Assembly: GCA_024637315.1 (NCBI GenBank)
Contig: JAGXFH010000069.1
Location: 1 to 62,867, forward strand
Direction: 5' to 3'
Length of the DNA stretch: 62,867 nucleotides
DNA from: Brevirhabdus sp.
Lineage (GTDB): Bacteria; Pseudomonadota; Alphaproteobacteria; Rhodobacterales; Rhodobacteraceae
Below are positions 9,646 to 20,664 of the stretch, piece by piece. Position 1 is the stretch's first letter. Each line of letters begins with the position of its first letter. The notes below the pieces were generated by a model. The model was not told the origin of the DNA and searched no databases. It saw nothing but the letters and a program-made list of their open reading frames with translations. Made by a program: the position numbers and the translations under genes.

Positions 9646-9782
9646 GCAAGGCACCCTTCTGTTGATCCAAACTATCCCGCCGGAGGCATCCGGCAGATCT
9701 AAACCTCTTCCGTTTGCGCAGTTCCAGGAGGTGCAAAGCAACCTGCGTCTGCAGGTCGGACCTGCCGGAACAGCCCTTCGAT

Positions 9783-10019
9783 CTAGCCGCCGGCATTCAG
9801 CATGATTGCCTCTGCCGATGGCATCCGGGGCAAGCCCTGTATCGTCTTGATCTCACCGCAGATCACCACCTCAAAGCCCGCACCGGCGCTCAGACGACCG
9901 TCCCGGACCTGCACCGAAAGCCCGATTGGTGCGCCGCGCAGATTGGCGTCAGTCAAGAATCTGTACTGGGGGCGTTTCGGCGCTTCCCGCCCGAACTCGA
10001 TATCGGATATGTGGGTCAT
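9783..10019 (-). pseudogene. fhs: Remnant of formate-tetrahydrofolate ligase (C-terminal end only)
   Basis: A 78-codon frame carries the C-terminal hallmark of formate-THF ligase: [14 protein letters not shown], then [16 protein letters not shown] and [11 protein letters not shown], all in the order found at the end of the ~555-residue enzyme. The first ~480 residues are missing and no matching sequence lies upstream, where 150 bases separate it from the MOSC gene. It lies 137 bases upstream of folD on the same strand, the usual arrangement for an fhs-folD pair. I infer that an intact fhs stood here and was lost by an internal deletion, leaving FolD without this neighbour. Confidence 0.75.
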
Positions 10020-10168
10020 CTTCTTCCGCGTTAACGATATTTGACACCTCCCCAGTGTCTAGAGCGGTGAAATGGAAATCACAGTGGCATTTCCGACATA
10101 TCCCCAGCCGGAACCGTCGAATGCTGCGCCCGATCCGCCGTTCATGTTCTTTAGGGCTGCAAGGCGCA

Positions 10169-10771
10169 TCACGTGCCGCGCCGGGCCTCTTCCAGATGCG
10201 GCCAGACGGGCTGATCGGGGATGTGCAAGACAAACGTGTCGCCGACACGAAGCGGGCCTTCACGCTCGACCCAAGCGGTCACGCCGCGCCTGCCTTTGGC
10301 AGCGGTCTTGAACGTCTTGCCGAACCCTGCCGCCTCATCCTCGATGACCCGCGCCACCAGATTGCAGGGGCGGTTTTCCATGTCGACCACCAGCGTCGTT
10401 CCGACTTCGGTCTGTAACCGCGACGAGGGTGGCACTTGCGTCAAATCCGGGATCCCCTCGACAACGATCGAAGCGCCCAGCCAGTCCGGAAGGATCTGCT
10501 GCAAGCCCATGTCCTGTGCGATGGCAAGAAGATCCTCGGCGCTGACGATCGAGAACTGGCGAACGTTGCGGATTTCGGTATCGCGCGGGTATTGCGACAG
10601 AACGCGGCTGTCGGAGGGACGTGTCAGGCCGGCATGCGCCTCGCCCTCGAACCCCGCAAAGCTGGCATAGGCTTCGTCCAGGGTACTCGATTTCAGGCTG
10701 TCATCCCGATCACGGACGCGCCCCAACCACCTGATCCGTCCAGTGAATTTCGTGGGCAAGAGCGCGGGCAT
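10169..10771 (-). CDS. MOSC-domain protein
   Basis: This gene encodes 200 residues. The pattern of an N-terminal GRIRWLGRV strand, FEGEAHAG (a variant of the usual G.x.GD.H.G region), RQFSIVSAEDL, LPDWLGASIVVEGIPDL and a C-terminal RRGVTAWVEREG.LRVGD is that of standalone MOSC proteins. These are related to the C-terminal domain of molybdenum cofactor sulfurase. They are thought to bind or transfer sulfur or Moco, and the true substrate is usually unknown. No molybdenum genes are nearby. Transcription is towards the fhs remnant and folD. Confidence 0.75.
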   Translation of the reverse strand: MPALLPTKFTGRIRWLGRVRDRDDSLKSSTLDEAYASFAGFEGEAHAGLTRPSDSRVLSQYPRDTEIRNVRQFSIVSAEDLLAIAQDMGLQQILPDWLGASIVVEGIPDLTQVPPSSRLQTEVGTTLVVDMENRPCNLVARVIEDEAAGFGKTFKTAAKGRRGVTAWVEREGPLRVGDTFVLHIPDQPVWPHLEEARRGT

Positions 10772-11081
10772 GACGATCCGTTGACTGTGCTGCGGTCACA
10801 GTGTCGCAACTTGAACCGGGCTTCAAGCAGATCGTGATCGCCCCTCGCCGGTCAAGATTACGCCGCCGTTGGTCTGCAGCGGATAAAGGCGCGCCAGCGT
10901 CCTGCCATCTTTGTCGATGAACCGGTCGACCTCATCACGGGTCAGTCGCTCGACAACCAGCCACCTCGCCCTGTCAAACATTCTCGCAGCGCAGGTTCTG
11001 CGGCACCATCTTCGCACCACAGATCGACTGCGCCGCCGCCTGGCAACTGCGACAGCTCTGCAAGCAGCTCGATTGTCGGTC
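10772..11081. other. Gap between MOSC gene and ftsH terminator; possible gene debris
   Basis: About 310 bases carry no convincing gene. On the minus strand a 52-codon frame (10823-10981, starting MFDRARW) is preceded, in another frame, by ~40 codons that look protein-like (ELLAELSQLPGG onwards). This suggests a frame-disrupted remnant, but I do not recognise a family. The promoter for the MOSC gene should lie at the left part of this gap; no clear -35/-10 pair was found. Confidence 0.3.
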
Positions 11082-11121
11082 GAAAACGAAAAGCCCGAAA
11101 CCTTCAACAGGTTCCGGGCTT
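11082..11121 (-). terminator. Rho-independent terminator of ftsH
   Basis: On the minus strand a 12-bp stem (AAGCCCGGAACC pairing with GGTTTCGGGCTT, one G-U pair) closes a 7-base loop and is followed by a T-rich run (TTCGTTTTC). It starts 20 bases past the ftsH stop and would end the transcript coming from the tol-tilS-ftsH direction. Confidence 0.85.
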
Positions 11122-11141
11122 CCCGTATAGCGCTCCGGCGC

Positions 11142-13061
<1,920 letters not shown>

Positions 13062-13140
13062 GGGAAATCTCCTCGAAATTCTTTTGACTGCACAGATTTG
13101 TACGGTCCACCTGTTTAAAATAAGGAACAATCCCGGCAGT

Positions 13141-14400
13141 TCAATGCGATATGACGGATATGGCGAAATGATTTGGCGGGTGGATGAGCGTGGCCGTCCA
13201 GCCATTGGACTTCCCTGCGACCGGAGCAGCGATCAACGCGTCGCCGCGCCAGACCGCGGGGCTTGCCAACAGGCTGGCACGCGGGAGTCCGGTATCACGC
13301 CAATCGGGGCAGAAAGCCAGCCCCGTTTCCCCCAGAGCGCGGACGGCCAAGCCATTGTTTTCCGGTCCGGAAAGACGCCAGCGTCTGTCCCAGACGGCAT
13401 CGGGCATGGTTGTCTGATCCTTGACCGCCTGCCACTCTCTGGTGACACGAAACCCGGCTTTCGTCCTGAGCAATCTGCAACCATGCAACGTGCTTTCGCT
13501 GCCGCCCAGCAAGTCTCTATGCGCCTGCAACAGCGTTGAACCCCTCGGACCATATTCCGCCGAACTCACCCATTTGATCGCATGAACCAGCAGACGGCGG
13601 CAAATTTCGGCCGGTTGCGACAGAAAGCCCGAACCATCGAAGACGACATCGCCGGCCTCCACCAAGGCGACAGATTCGGCGGCGATCCGGGTTTGATGCT
13701 CCAATGCGCCGCGTGCGCTTCGCAAGTTGGCCGCAACCGCCGACAGGCCGGACACATCAATGCCGAGAGGCGCAAGGGCCGCAAGCGCATGCCGCGCCCT
13801 GACGCGGTCATAGCGCGTATCTTCGTTCGACGGATCGTCAGTCCAGCAAACACCCTTGCTGGTCAAGTACTCCCGCAATTGCTGGCGCCTGACCTGCAAG
13901 AGCGGCCTAAGCCAGACAACTCCGTGCGCCTGCCGGCGAATGGCCATGCCGGACAGGCCATCAACCCCCGCCTCCCGGGCCAGGCGCATCAGAAAGGTTT
14001 CTGCCTGGTCATCTGCCGTATGGCCAAGGGCGATCGCCCCAATGCCCTCTGCCAAGGCCCAGTCCGCCATCAGGCGATAGCGGGCCCGGCGGGCCTGATC
14101 TTGCAGATTGCCGGAACTGTCCCAGCCCTGCCATTTCTGGGTTGCGTGATCGACCCCCAGCAATTTGCAGATCCCAGCGACCGATCGCGCCTCTGCCGCG
14201 GATTCAGGGCGCAGGCCATGATCAATGGTGACCGCCTTTATCCTTACACCCCTGCGCTCTGACCACTGGTCCGCCAAATGCAGCAGACCGAGCGAGTCGC
14301 TGCCGCCGGAGACGGCGATGCCGAGGATGTCGAAGGTTTCTTCGCCAAGGGCGCTGTCGAGAGCATCAGACAGCCGAGCTTCGATGTCGCTCAAATGCAT
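13141..14400 (-). CDS. tilS: tRNA(Ile)-lysidine synthetase
   Basis: TilS converts C34 of the CAU-anticodon isoleucine tRNA to lysidine with ATP, letting it read AUA. The 419-residue protein has the PP-loop SGGSDS at 31-36, the family motif [16 protein letters not shown] and an Arg-rich region (LREYL...[14 protein letters not shown]). The C-terminal part is variable, as is usual. The start overlaps the end of cpoB by 10 bases, so translation is probably coupled. The order cpoB-tilS-ftsH is typical of alphaproteobacteria. Confidence 0.95.
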   Translation of the reverse strand: MHLSDIEARLSDALDSALGEETFDILGIAVSGGSDSLGLLHLADQWSERRGVRIKAVTIDHGLRPESAAEARSVAGICKLLGVDHATQKWQGWDSSGNLQDQARRARYRLMADWALAEGIGAIALGHTADDQAETFLMRLAREAGVDGLSGMAIRRQAHGVVWLRPLLQVRRQQLREYLTSKGVCWTDDPSNEDTRYDRVRARHALAALAPLGIDVSGLSAVAANLRSARGALEHQTRIAAESVALVEAGDVVFDGSGFLSQPAEICRRLLVHAIKWVSSAEYGPRGSTLLQAHRDLLGGSESTLHGCRLLRTKAGFRVTREWQAVKDQTTMPDAVWDRRWRLSGPENNGLAVRALGETGLAFCPDWRDTGLPRASLLASPAVWRGDALIAAPVAGKSNGWTATLIHPPNHFAISVISH

Positions 14401-15221
14401 CCCAGCGATTGCATGGTTGCCTGCGCCTGTCCCACCGCCGCAGTGCCCGGATAGAGGTTGGCGACCTGCGCAAGCGTGACGCAGGCGTCGCTGACCTGTC
14501 CCAATGCCCCAAGGCTGGCACCAAGCCTGAACAATGCATCGGGCGCACGATTGCCGTCCGGCGAGCCCGAATAGCTTTCGAGGTACGCACGCGCAGCATT
14601 GGTGGTATCGCCCAACGCCGCCAGCGCCTCGCCCCGCAGGAAATGCGCCTCTCCGGTCAGCGGGCCGCCGGTATAGGTCTGGGTAAAGGTCGCAAAGAGG
14701 TCCGCGGCGCTGCGAAAGTCACCAGAATCAAGCGCCGCCTTCGCGCGATCGAAATCTGCCTGCTCGCCGACAGCCAATTCGGCGCCGCCAGCACCTGTCG
14801 ACGGCGTGATCACCGCCGTCCCTGAATTGGTGGCAGGCATGGCGCCGCCGCCAAGCGTGGTCGTCTCGCCCAGCTTGCTGACATCACCGCCTTCCAGCTC
14901 GACAAGCCGGAATTCCAGGTCGCCGATCCGGTTGGTGCCGTCGGTGACCACTTGGTTGATTCGGTTTTCCAGTTCTTCGGTTTTCGAGGTCAACCGCACC
15001 AGTTCCGCTTCGATCGAATTCATCCGATCAAGAACCGTCGAACCGCCGGTATTGGGATTGGCGGCACCGGTGGTCGACAGTTCCCGCTTCAGGCGTTCGA
15101 CGTCGACATAGAGAAACTGCAGTTCCTGACGAATGTCCGCAAGGGTCTGGTCCTGCGTCCGCGCGGACGTGCTGGCCCCGAAGGCCAGCACCACTACCAG
15201 GAAGAAAGCCGGAATGCGCAT
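14391..15221 (-). CDS. cpoB: Tol-Pal system protein CpoB (YbgF)
   Basis: This is a periplasmic partner of Tol-Pal that coordinates outer-membrane constriction with septal peptidoglycan synthesis. The 276-residue protein has a signal peptide (about 1-22), a coiled-coil region (about 28-100, with heptad-like LADIRQELQFLYVDVERLKREL), a Gly/Thr-rich linker and a C-terminal TPR domain (about 155-275) including FDRAKAALDSGDF and DALFRLGASLGALGQ. It lies 14 bases after pal and overlaps tilS. Confidence 0.93.
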   Translation of the reverse strand: MRIPAFFLVVVLAFGASTSARTQDQTLADIRQELQFLYVDVERLKRELSTTGAANPNTGGSTVLDRMNSIEAELVRLTSKTEELENRINQVVTDGTNRIGDLEFRLVELEGGDVSKLGETTTLGGGAMPATNSGTAVITPSTGAGGAELAVGEQADFDRAKAALDSGDFRSAADLFATFTQTYTGGPLTGEAHFLRGEALAALGDTTNAARAYLESYSGSPDGNRAPDALFRLGASLGALGQVSDACVTLAQVANLYPGTAAVGQAQATMQSLGCI

Positions 15222-15235
15222 CCTTACACCCGCTA

Positions 15236-15751
15236 TCAGCTTAGACCGCTAGCCGCGATGACCGTCACTGCCCTGCGGTTTTGCGAGTAGCACGCCTCGT
15301 CCGAACAAATCGCCAGCGGCCGCTCCTTGCCGTAGGTGATGGTCTTCAGTCGGGCCGGAGAAACACCCTGCGACACCAGATATTCCATCACTGAATTGGC
15401 CCGGCGCGCGCCAAGGGCAAGGTTGTATTCGCGGGTTCCTTGCTCGTCGGCATGGCCCTCGATCAAGGCGGTGAATTCTGGGTTGTTGGCCAGCCAGCGA
15501 GCCTGTTGCGTCAGCACTTGGGTGGCGTCGGCCGACAGTGAGCTCTGATCGACTGCGAACAACACGCGATCGCCGATTGACTGCTGGAAGTAGGCTGGCG
15601 ATGACGGATCGTTCACGCCGCCAAGACCAGCGGCGTCAATGCCGCTTCCGCCAGCACCGCCGGCACCGCCCGCGCCGAACCGGCCGGGATTGGTACAGGC
15701 GGCAAGGCCAAGCGCCAGCACCAACAGGATTGCTTTGGAGTGAAGTTTCAT
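15236..15751 (-). CDS. pal: Peptidoglycan-associated lipoprotein Pal
   Basis: Pal is an outer-membrane lipoprotein that binds peptidoglycan and the Tol proteins. The 171-residue precursor has a lipobox LAAC with the modified cysteine at residue 19, a Gly-rich linker, and an OmpA-like domain with FTALIEGHADEQGTREYNLALGARRA, the peptidoglycan-binding signature. Length and position between tolB and cpoB are as expected. The gap to tolB is 74 bases. Confidence 0.96.
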   Translation of the reverse strand: MKLHSKAILLVLALGLAACTNPGRFGAGGAGGAGGSGIDAAGLGGVNDPSSPAYFQQSIGDRVLFAVDQSSLSADATQVLTQQARWLANNPEFTALIEGHADEQGTREYNLALGARRANSVMEYLVSQGVSPARLKTITYGKERPLAICSDEACYSQNRRAVTVIAASGLS

Positions 15752-15825
15752 GTGGAGTTTTCCATTCTCTTATTGGCTCGATTGCTGACAGTTTAACACT
15801 GCGCTGCGGATTTGGGAATGCACTG

Positions 15826-17157
15826 CTATTTCAAGAGCGGTGACCATGCCGGATCGCTCGCGGGCCCTTCGGTCGGCACCCTCCGCAGGTTCCGCCCCGA
15901 GATATCGACCGAGTAGAGCGCAGGTTCCCCACCCGCTCCCTGGGTGCCGCGAGTGAACATGATCACGCGGCCGTTCGGCGCCCAGGTCGGGCCCTCATCA
16001 AGAAAGGACGCCGTCAGCAACCGTTCTTCCGAACCGTCGGTGCGCATGACGCCGATGTGAAAACGGCCATTGTTCTGCTTGGTAAAGGCAATCAGATCGC
16101 CACGCGGCGACCAGACCGGCGTTCCGTATCGGCCCTGCCCGAAGCTGATCCGTGACGGTTCGCCGCCGCCGGCGGGCATGACGTAAAGCTGCTGCGTGCC
16201 GCTTCTGTCGCTTTCGAAAACGATCCGGCTGCCATCCGGCGAAAAATCCGGCGCGGTCTCGATAGACGGGGCGGATGTCAGGCGCTGGAGCCCTCCGCCA
16301 TTCACATTCATAGAATAGAGGTCCGAGTTTCCGCCTTCGCTCAACGAAAACAGGACGGTCTGTCCATCCGGGCCGAAGCGCGGCGCAAACGTCATCGATT
16401 CCGCCGGGACATCCAGCGCCCGGCGCTGAACGGTACCGACATCCAGCACGAAAACGCGAGGCGAGCCTGTCTCGTAACTCGTGTAGAGTACCCGATCGCC
16501 GGTCGGCGAAAACCGCGGCGCCAGCACAATCGAGGAGCTGTCGGTCAGGTACTGCACATTCGCGCCGTCGTAATCCATGACGCCGAGCCGTTTCAGCCGG
16601 GCATCCTTCGGGCCGCTTTCCGAGACAAACACCACTCGGCTGTCAAAATATCCACCCTCACCGGTAATCCGGCTGTAGACCGCATCGGCCACCTTGTGCG
16701 CCATTCGCCGCCAGCTGGCCGACGACCCGCCAAATTGCAGACCATCCCCAAGCGGGGCATCTGCAAAGACGTCGAAGGCCCGAAACTTGACCGTGATCCG
16801 CCCATCGCCCGCCGCGCTGACGGCGCCGGTCACGACCGCCTGCGCGTTGATCGCTTTCCAGTCGGAATACTGGATGGTGCTGTCAAAGCTGGTGACTTGC
16901 GAAATGAACGCGTCGCGGGGAATTTCCCGGAACAGGCCGGTTCCGGCCAGATCGGCGGCAATCACGCGCGTGATGCTCTCGGCAAATTCCTGCGCTGCCG
17001 GATTTTCGGCGATGAAGGTCGGAACCGCGACGGGCAAGGGCTCGATCACACCCTCGGTGATTTCAATCCGCAGCGGGCCGCTGCGCTCTTGCGCGACGGC
17101 GGGAAATGCGGCGCCCAAGCACAGCACGGCGAGGGTCATGGCTTTGATCAGTCTCAT
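15826..17157 (-). CDS. tolB: Tol-Pal system beta-propeller protein TolB
   Basis: TolB is a periplasmic protein linking the inner-membrane TolQRA motor to Pal. The 443-residue protein has a signal peptide (about 1-22, ending near AVAQ), an N-terminal mixed domain and a C-terminal beta-propeller with repeated [10 protein letters not shown] / [10 protein letters not shown] / [10 protein letters not shown] blades. The start overlaps the tolA stop by ATGA, so the two are translationally coupled. Confidence 0.96.
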   Translation of the reverse strand: MRLIKAMTLAVLCLGAAFPAVAQERSGPLRIEITEGVIEPLPVAVPTFIAENPAAQEFAESITRVIAADLAGTGLFREIPRDAFISQVTSFDSTIQYSDWKAINAQAVVTGAVSAAGDGRITVKFRAFDVFADAPLGDGLQFGGSSASWRRMAHKVADAVYSRITGEGGYFDSRVVFVSESGPKDARLKRLGVMDYDGANVQYLTDSSSIVLAPRFSPTGDRVLYTSYETGSPRVFVLDVGTVQRRALDVPAESMTFAPRFGPDGQTVLFSLSEGGNSDLYSMNVNGGGLQRLTSAPSIETAPDFSPDGSRIVFESDRSGTQQLYVMPAGGGEPSRISFGQGRYGTPVWSPRGDLIAFTKQNNGRFHIGVMRTDGSEERLLTASFLDEGPTWAPNGRVIMFTRGTQGAGGEPALYSVDISGRNLRRVPTEGPASDPAWSPLLK

Positions 17158-18290
17158 TTGATCCTCATTCTCTCCGGATTAAAGGTCATTTCAATGTTTT
17201 GCCACTGTCCATACTTCTCGACGGGCAGATTGTAGCCGCTTGCGCCGCAGCGGATGATCGCGCGTCGGGCGGCTTCATAGGCTTGGCTGGCGGAGGCTGC
17301 GCTTCCGCCCTCGAAGGACAGCATGCGGATACTGCCCGAGTCAGGTCTTGCGTCGCGTGTCATGTTCACTGTGACAACCACTGTCGTCCGCAGTGCGTCG
17401 GTGGACAGCGAGCCGACATTCCAGCATTGCTGGACCGCGACGCGCAACGCATCCTTTTCACCTCCGGTCAACGGCGGGCCAGAAGGCGCGGCCGGTGCCT
17501 CTGCGATCGTGGGTGCCGTGCTTGTCGCGGCCTCGGCAAGTGCCGCAGCGACTGCATCTACCACCGCGTCCGATTGAGGTCGCGCCGGCTCCTCGGCCAC
17601 GGGTGTTTCTGCCACGCGCGCTGGCGGCGCCGGTCGGCTTCTAGGCCGCACGGAGGCAGTGGGGGCAGAGGGTTTATCGGCCTCGGTCACGATTTCTGTT
17701 GTCGCTTCCTCGGGCGCCGTCGCAGGTTTCTCTTCAGCCACGACCTCGGCTTCGGCATCAGGCGTCACCTCGGGCGTCACGGTTTCGCTGACTTCGGCCT
17801 CTGGCTCTGGCTCGGGGGCTGCTTCTGGTGCCACGCGGGGCGCGGATGCGGGTTGCGGCTCGGCATCGGGCTTGGTCGCCTCGGCGTTGGACGCCTGTTC
17901 CGACGGCGGCTCTGGCAGCATCGGCGCCTCTTCCGGGGCTTCCACGACCGGAGCCGGTTCCGGCTGAGGCTGTTCCGGCGCGGATTCAGCCTCGGGTTCC
18001 GGAGCGGGCGCCGGCTCGACGGTTGCCGGTGCGGCCTCGATCGTCGGCGCGACCTCGGGCTCGGAGTCTCCCGGTTCAGGGGCAACGACCTGGGGCGCTT
18101 CGCTTGGAACGGTCGGGCTGGCATCAGGCACGGACAGGGCCGCGAATTCCGCGCTGGTCAGCAACGACACTTCGGTCGATTGCAGCGGCAACGGGTCATT
18201 GGCGCGCAGGAAGAAACCGCCGATCAGCGCCCACAGGATCATCACCCCATGGCCGATGCCAGAGACATATATGCCGGTATTCGGCGTCAC
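17154..18290 (-). CDS. tolA: TolA-type energy transducer with acidic Pro/Glu/Ala linker
   Basis: TolA bridges the inner-membrane TolQR motor and the outer-membrane side. The 378-residue protein has one N-terminal membrane segment (about 8-28, [16 protein letters not shown]), then a ~220-residue linker dominated by Pro, Glu and Ala, and a C-terminal domain (about 270-378) with [24 protein letters not shown] and a final NPERMR. The linker is acidic and proline-rich like TonB linkers, unlike the Lys/Ala-rich helical linker of enterobacterial TolA. Gene order leaves little doubt about the role. It lies 5 bases after tolR. Confidence 0.9.
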   Translation of the reverse strand: MTPNTGIYVSGIGHGVMILWALIGGFFLRANDPLPLQSTEVSLLTSAEFAALSVPDASPTVPSEAPQVVAPEPGDSEPEVAPTIEAAPATVEPAPAPEPEAESAPEQPQPEPAPVVEAPEEAPMLPEPPSEQASNAEATKPDAEPQPASAPRVAPEAAPEPEPEAEVSETVTPEVTPDAEAEVVAEEKPATAPEEATTEIVTEADKPSAPTASVRPRSRPAPPARVAETPVAEEPARPQSDAVVDAVAAALAEAATSTAPTIAEAPAAPSGPPLTGGEKDALRVAVQQCWNVGSLSTDALRTTVVVTVNMTRDARPDSGSIRMLSFEGGSAASASQAYEAARRAIIRCGASGYNLPVEKYGQWQNIEMTFNPERMRIK

Positions 18291-18295
18291 CGCAT

Positions 18296-18766
18296 CTACC
18301 CGTCGCGCCCGTCCAGCGTCGGCCCGCCGGTATCCGTCACCAACCCGATATTGCGAAAGCCGCCGGCATTCAATGCACCCATGACCTGCATCACACGGTC
18401 ATATGGTATGGCCCCGTCCGCCCTCAGGAACACCTTGTCGTCCGAACGCTCCGCTGCAATCGCGCGCAGTTTCGGGATCAACTCTTCGCTGGCTGTTTCC
18501 GTGGTCTGGATCAGCATCATACCATCCGCGGTCAAGGTGATCGTCAGCGGCTCTTCCTGTTCCGTCGGCATTGCGCTGGCGGCCGTCTTTGGCAGCTCGA
18601 CCGGAACCCCGACGGTGAGAAGAGGCGCTGCGACCATGAAGATGATCAGCAGCACCAGCATCACATCGACCATCGGCGTGATATTGATTTCGGACATCGC
18701 CTGGGCTTTGCCCCGCCGCCGTCCGCGCCGCCCGCCGCTGGATTTCTGCAAAACGCCTCCACCCAT
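18296..18766 (-). CDS. tolR: TolR, ExbD/TolR-type motor subunit
   Basis: An inner-membrane proton-channel component of the Tol motor. The 156-residue protein has an Arg/Gly-rich cytoplasmic N-terminus, then the family signature MSEINITPMVDVMLVLLIIFMV with the conserved membrane aspartate (in MVDVML), followed by a periplasmic domain with PKTAAS and a C-terminal DRVMQVMGALNAGGFRNIGLVT. The N-terminus is ~24 residues longer than in short TolR proteins; an internal ATG at the signature itself is a possible alternative start. One base separates it from tolQ. Confidence 0.94.
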   Translation of the reverse strand: MGGGVLQKSSGGRRGRRRGKAQAMSEINITPMVDVMLVLLIIFMVAAPLLTVGVPVELPKTAASAMPTEQEEPLTITLTADGMMLIQTTETASEELIPKLRAIAAERSDDKVFLRADGAIPYDRVMQVMGALNAGGFRNIGLVTDTGGPTLDGRDG

Positions 18767-18767
18767 C

Positions 18768-19463
18768 TCAGCTGTCCAACTGGCGGCTGAGAATTGTGGC
18801 GAACTCGTCGGCGAACGCCTCGTATCCCGAAACGATCTGGTCGCTGTCCGATGAAAGCTTGTTGTAGAAGATCACTGCCGGGATTGCGGCCAGCAGGCCA
18901 AGACCCGTGGCCAGAAGTGCCTCGGCGATGCCTGGAGCGACAACTGCGAGGTTGGTGTTCTGCTGGATCGCGATCTCCTCGAACGCGGTCTTGATGCCCC
19001 AGACGGTCCCGAACAGACCAACGAAGGGGGCTGTGGATCCTACGGTTGCAAGGAACGACAGGCCCTTGTTCAGATCTTCGGACTCCTTGGCGATCGCCAC
19101 ATCCATCGACCGGTCGATTCGCGCCTGCGCCCCGGCGATCAGCCCGCCATCCTGGCGATGACTGCGGCGCCATTCCAGCATTCCGGCCGAGAAGATCTTC
19201 TGTGACGCGCCGGTGGGTTGTCCGCCGATAGTGTCGAACAACTCGTCCAGCGGTTCGCCAGACCAGAAAGCCCGGTCGAACACAGTGGACTCAGAGCGCG
19301 CCCGGCGGAAGTTGATGTGTTTCTGAATGATGATCGCCCATGCCCAGAACGACGCGACGATCAGCAAGATCATCACCAGCTGGACCGTGAAGCTGGCACG
19401 CACAAACAGCGCAAGGAAGGAGAAGTCGATCTCCTGCGCCATCGCAAGGGTTTCCGTTTCCAT
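18768..19463 (-). CDS. tolQ: TolQ, MotA/TolQ/ExbB-type motor subunit
   Basis: An inner-membrane stator-like subunit that uses proton flow to energise TolA. The 231-residue protein has three membrane segments: about 17-42 (FLALFVRASFTVQLVMILLIVASFWAW), about 135-158, and about 175-195. The proton-channel helix with TAPFVGLFGTVWGI and the GIAEALLATGLGLLAAIPAV signature are present. This is the first gene of the tol operon; a CtrA-like box lies upstream. Confidence 0.95.
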   Translation of the reverse strand: METETLAMAQEIDFSFLALFVRASFTVQLVMILLIVASFWAWAIIIQKHINFRRARSESTVFDRAFWSGEPLDELFDTIGGQPTGASQKIFSAGMLEWRRSHRQDGGLIAGAQARIDRSMDVAIAKESEDLNKGLSFLATVGSTAPFVGLFGTVWGIKTAFEEIAIQQNTNLAVVAPGIAEALLATGLGLLAAIPAVIFYNKLSSDSDQIVSGYEAFADEFATILSRQLDS

Positions 19464-19514
19464 TTAACCTGCTCTTGTTTAGACCACCTTCTGGCGGCTC
19501 TGATTGCCTGTAAA

Positions 19515-19529
19515 TTAACGGATGTTTAA
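19515..19529. promoter_or_regulatory. CtrA-like box (TTAA-N7-TTAA) upstream of tolQ
   Basis: The 15 bases form a perfect TTAA-N7-TTAA pair, the consensus for the alphaproteobacterial cell-cycle regulator CtrA. It lies 52 bases before the tolQ start in the only sizeable gap of this cluster. Cell-division-linked control of Tol-Pal is plausible, but one match in AT-rich intergenic DNA can arise by chance. Confidence 0.4.
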
Positions 19530-19573
19530 GAGGAAAGCCAACACAAGCGCGTCATCGGTGCGAAATTGTGAAT

Positions 19574-19963
19574 TCAGTGCAGAAGTCGGCGAATATTCGC
19601 TGGCATTCGGGCTGGTCGCCCGGCCCCGTCCAGCGCCACCAGCGTGACCAGTGCCGAAAACAAAACCACGCCGGAACGTACGACCTCTTGTTTCAGAATG
19701 ACGCGGGCGGCCGTCAACTTCTGGGTCGTCGTAACAACCTGCAGTTCGTCATCGAACTTCGCGGGCAAGATATAGTCGGCTTCGATGCGGCGAACTGCAA
19801 AGACCACCCCTTCTTGCGCTTTCAGCGCCGTTTGATCGATGCCGATCGAGCGCACATATTCAGTTCTTCCGCGCTCGATGAACTTGAGATAATTGGCATA
19901 GTAGACAATGCCTGCAAGATCGGTGTCCTCATAGTAGACACGCAACGCGAATTCATGGCGCAT
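19574..19963 (-). CDS. ybgC: YbgC-type acyl-CoA thioesterase of the tol-pal cluster
   Basis: A hotdog-fold thioesterase of 129 residues. The signature YYEDTDLAGIVYYANYLKFIERGRTE (about 10-35) contains the catalytic aspartate and defines the tol-pal-associated YbgC family, which hydrolyses short acyl-CoA esters and has been linked to phospholipid metabolism. The start MRHEFALRV gives the family N-terminus. Its first bases overlap the end of the upstream unknown gene by 11 bases. Confidence 0.92.
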   Translation of the reverse strand: MRHEFALRVYYEDTDLAGIVYYANYLKFIERGRTEYVRSIGIDQTALKAQEGVVFAVRRIEADYILPAKFDDELQVVTTTQKLTAARVILKQEVVRSGVVLFSALVTLVALDGAGRPARMPANIRRLLH

Positions 19964-20588
19964 GCTGTCCCCCAATCCTCGCCAAGAGCCGCAAGGCATG
20001 CGAAGGGTCGGTGGCCGCCACCGGCATCGACGGATCGTAGGCCGCTCGGATCAAGGCTGAAATCTCGGGTTTCAGGATCGTCGTGCCACCGTCGGGCAAA
20101 TGGGCGAGGGGCGACATTCCTGCAAACGCCCGCTCTCCCCAAGCCAGGATGGCCAAAACCATCTGAGCAAGTGCCAGAATGTCGGCCGGTTGCTCTTGCA
20201 TCCCGGCATCCATTCTCAGGAAAACAAAGCAGGCCTTTATGCCGCCCTGTTCATCAAACCGGAAAAGACGGTACTGATTGGCTCCTGCGGCTTCCAGACG
20301 AGCGACGAGATCGGGCAGACCGGGCAACAGCCTGTCCAGATTTGGAACGTCGGGCAGTTCGCGCCAGTTCCGGACAAAGAACAGCATAAGATTTGCGCCC
20401 AGTTCCGGATCGGTTTCGGCCATCTGATGACCAGCGACCGAAACGACCGCCTCGGCAGCGCCCTTCACGATGCCGAGTGTTTCATCCTGCACCCCGAAGA
20501 CGACTGGGACGATCGGCCTTCCCCAACGGGCAAAGTGATAGCTGCCGTCGCCGCGGGTAAAAAGGGCCTGAACCTCGTCTGGCGTCAC
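19953..20588 (-). CDS. Conserved unknown protein between ruvB and ybgC
   Basis: A 211-residue soluble protein with no recognised motif. It is rich in hydrophobic and acidic residues, has no signal peptide, and includes an alpha/beta-like run (FARWGRPIVPVVFGVQDETL, then AAEAVVSVAGHQMAETDPELGANLMLFF). The C-terminus overlaps the ybgC start. Its fixed position in a ruv-tol gene string suggests a conserved Rhodobacterales gene. I cannot assign a function; the tol-pal neighbours hint at an envelope role only by association. Confidence 0.65.
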   Translation of the reverse strand: MTPDEVQALFTRGDGSYHFARWGRPIVPVVFGVQDETLGIVKGAAEAVVSVAGHQMAETDPELGANLMLFFVRNWRELPDVPNLDRLLPGLPDLVARLEAAGANQYRLFRFDEQGGIKACFVFLRMDAGMQEQPADILALAQMVLAILAWGERAFAGMSPLAHLPDGGTTILKPEISALIRAAYDPSMPVAATDPSHALRLLARIGGQHAP

Positions 20589-20664
20589 TTTTGCCTCTCA
20601 CTTCTGGTCAATACGAATGTCCGAAGGATCTAACGGATTCAGCACGTTCGCGCCACCAACGGCC

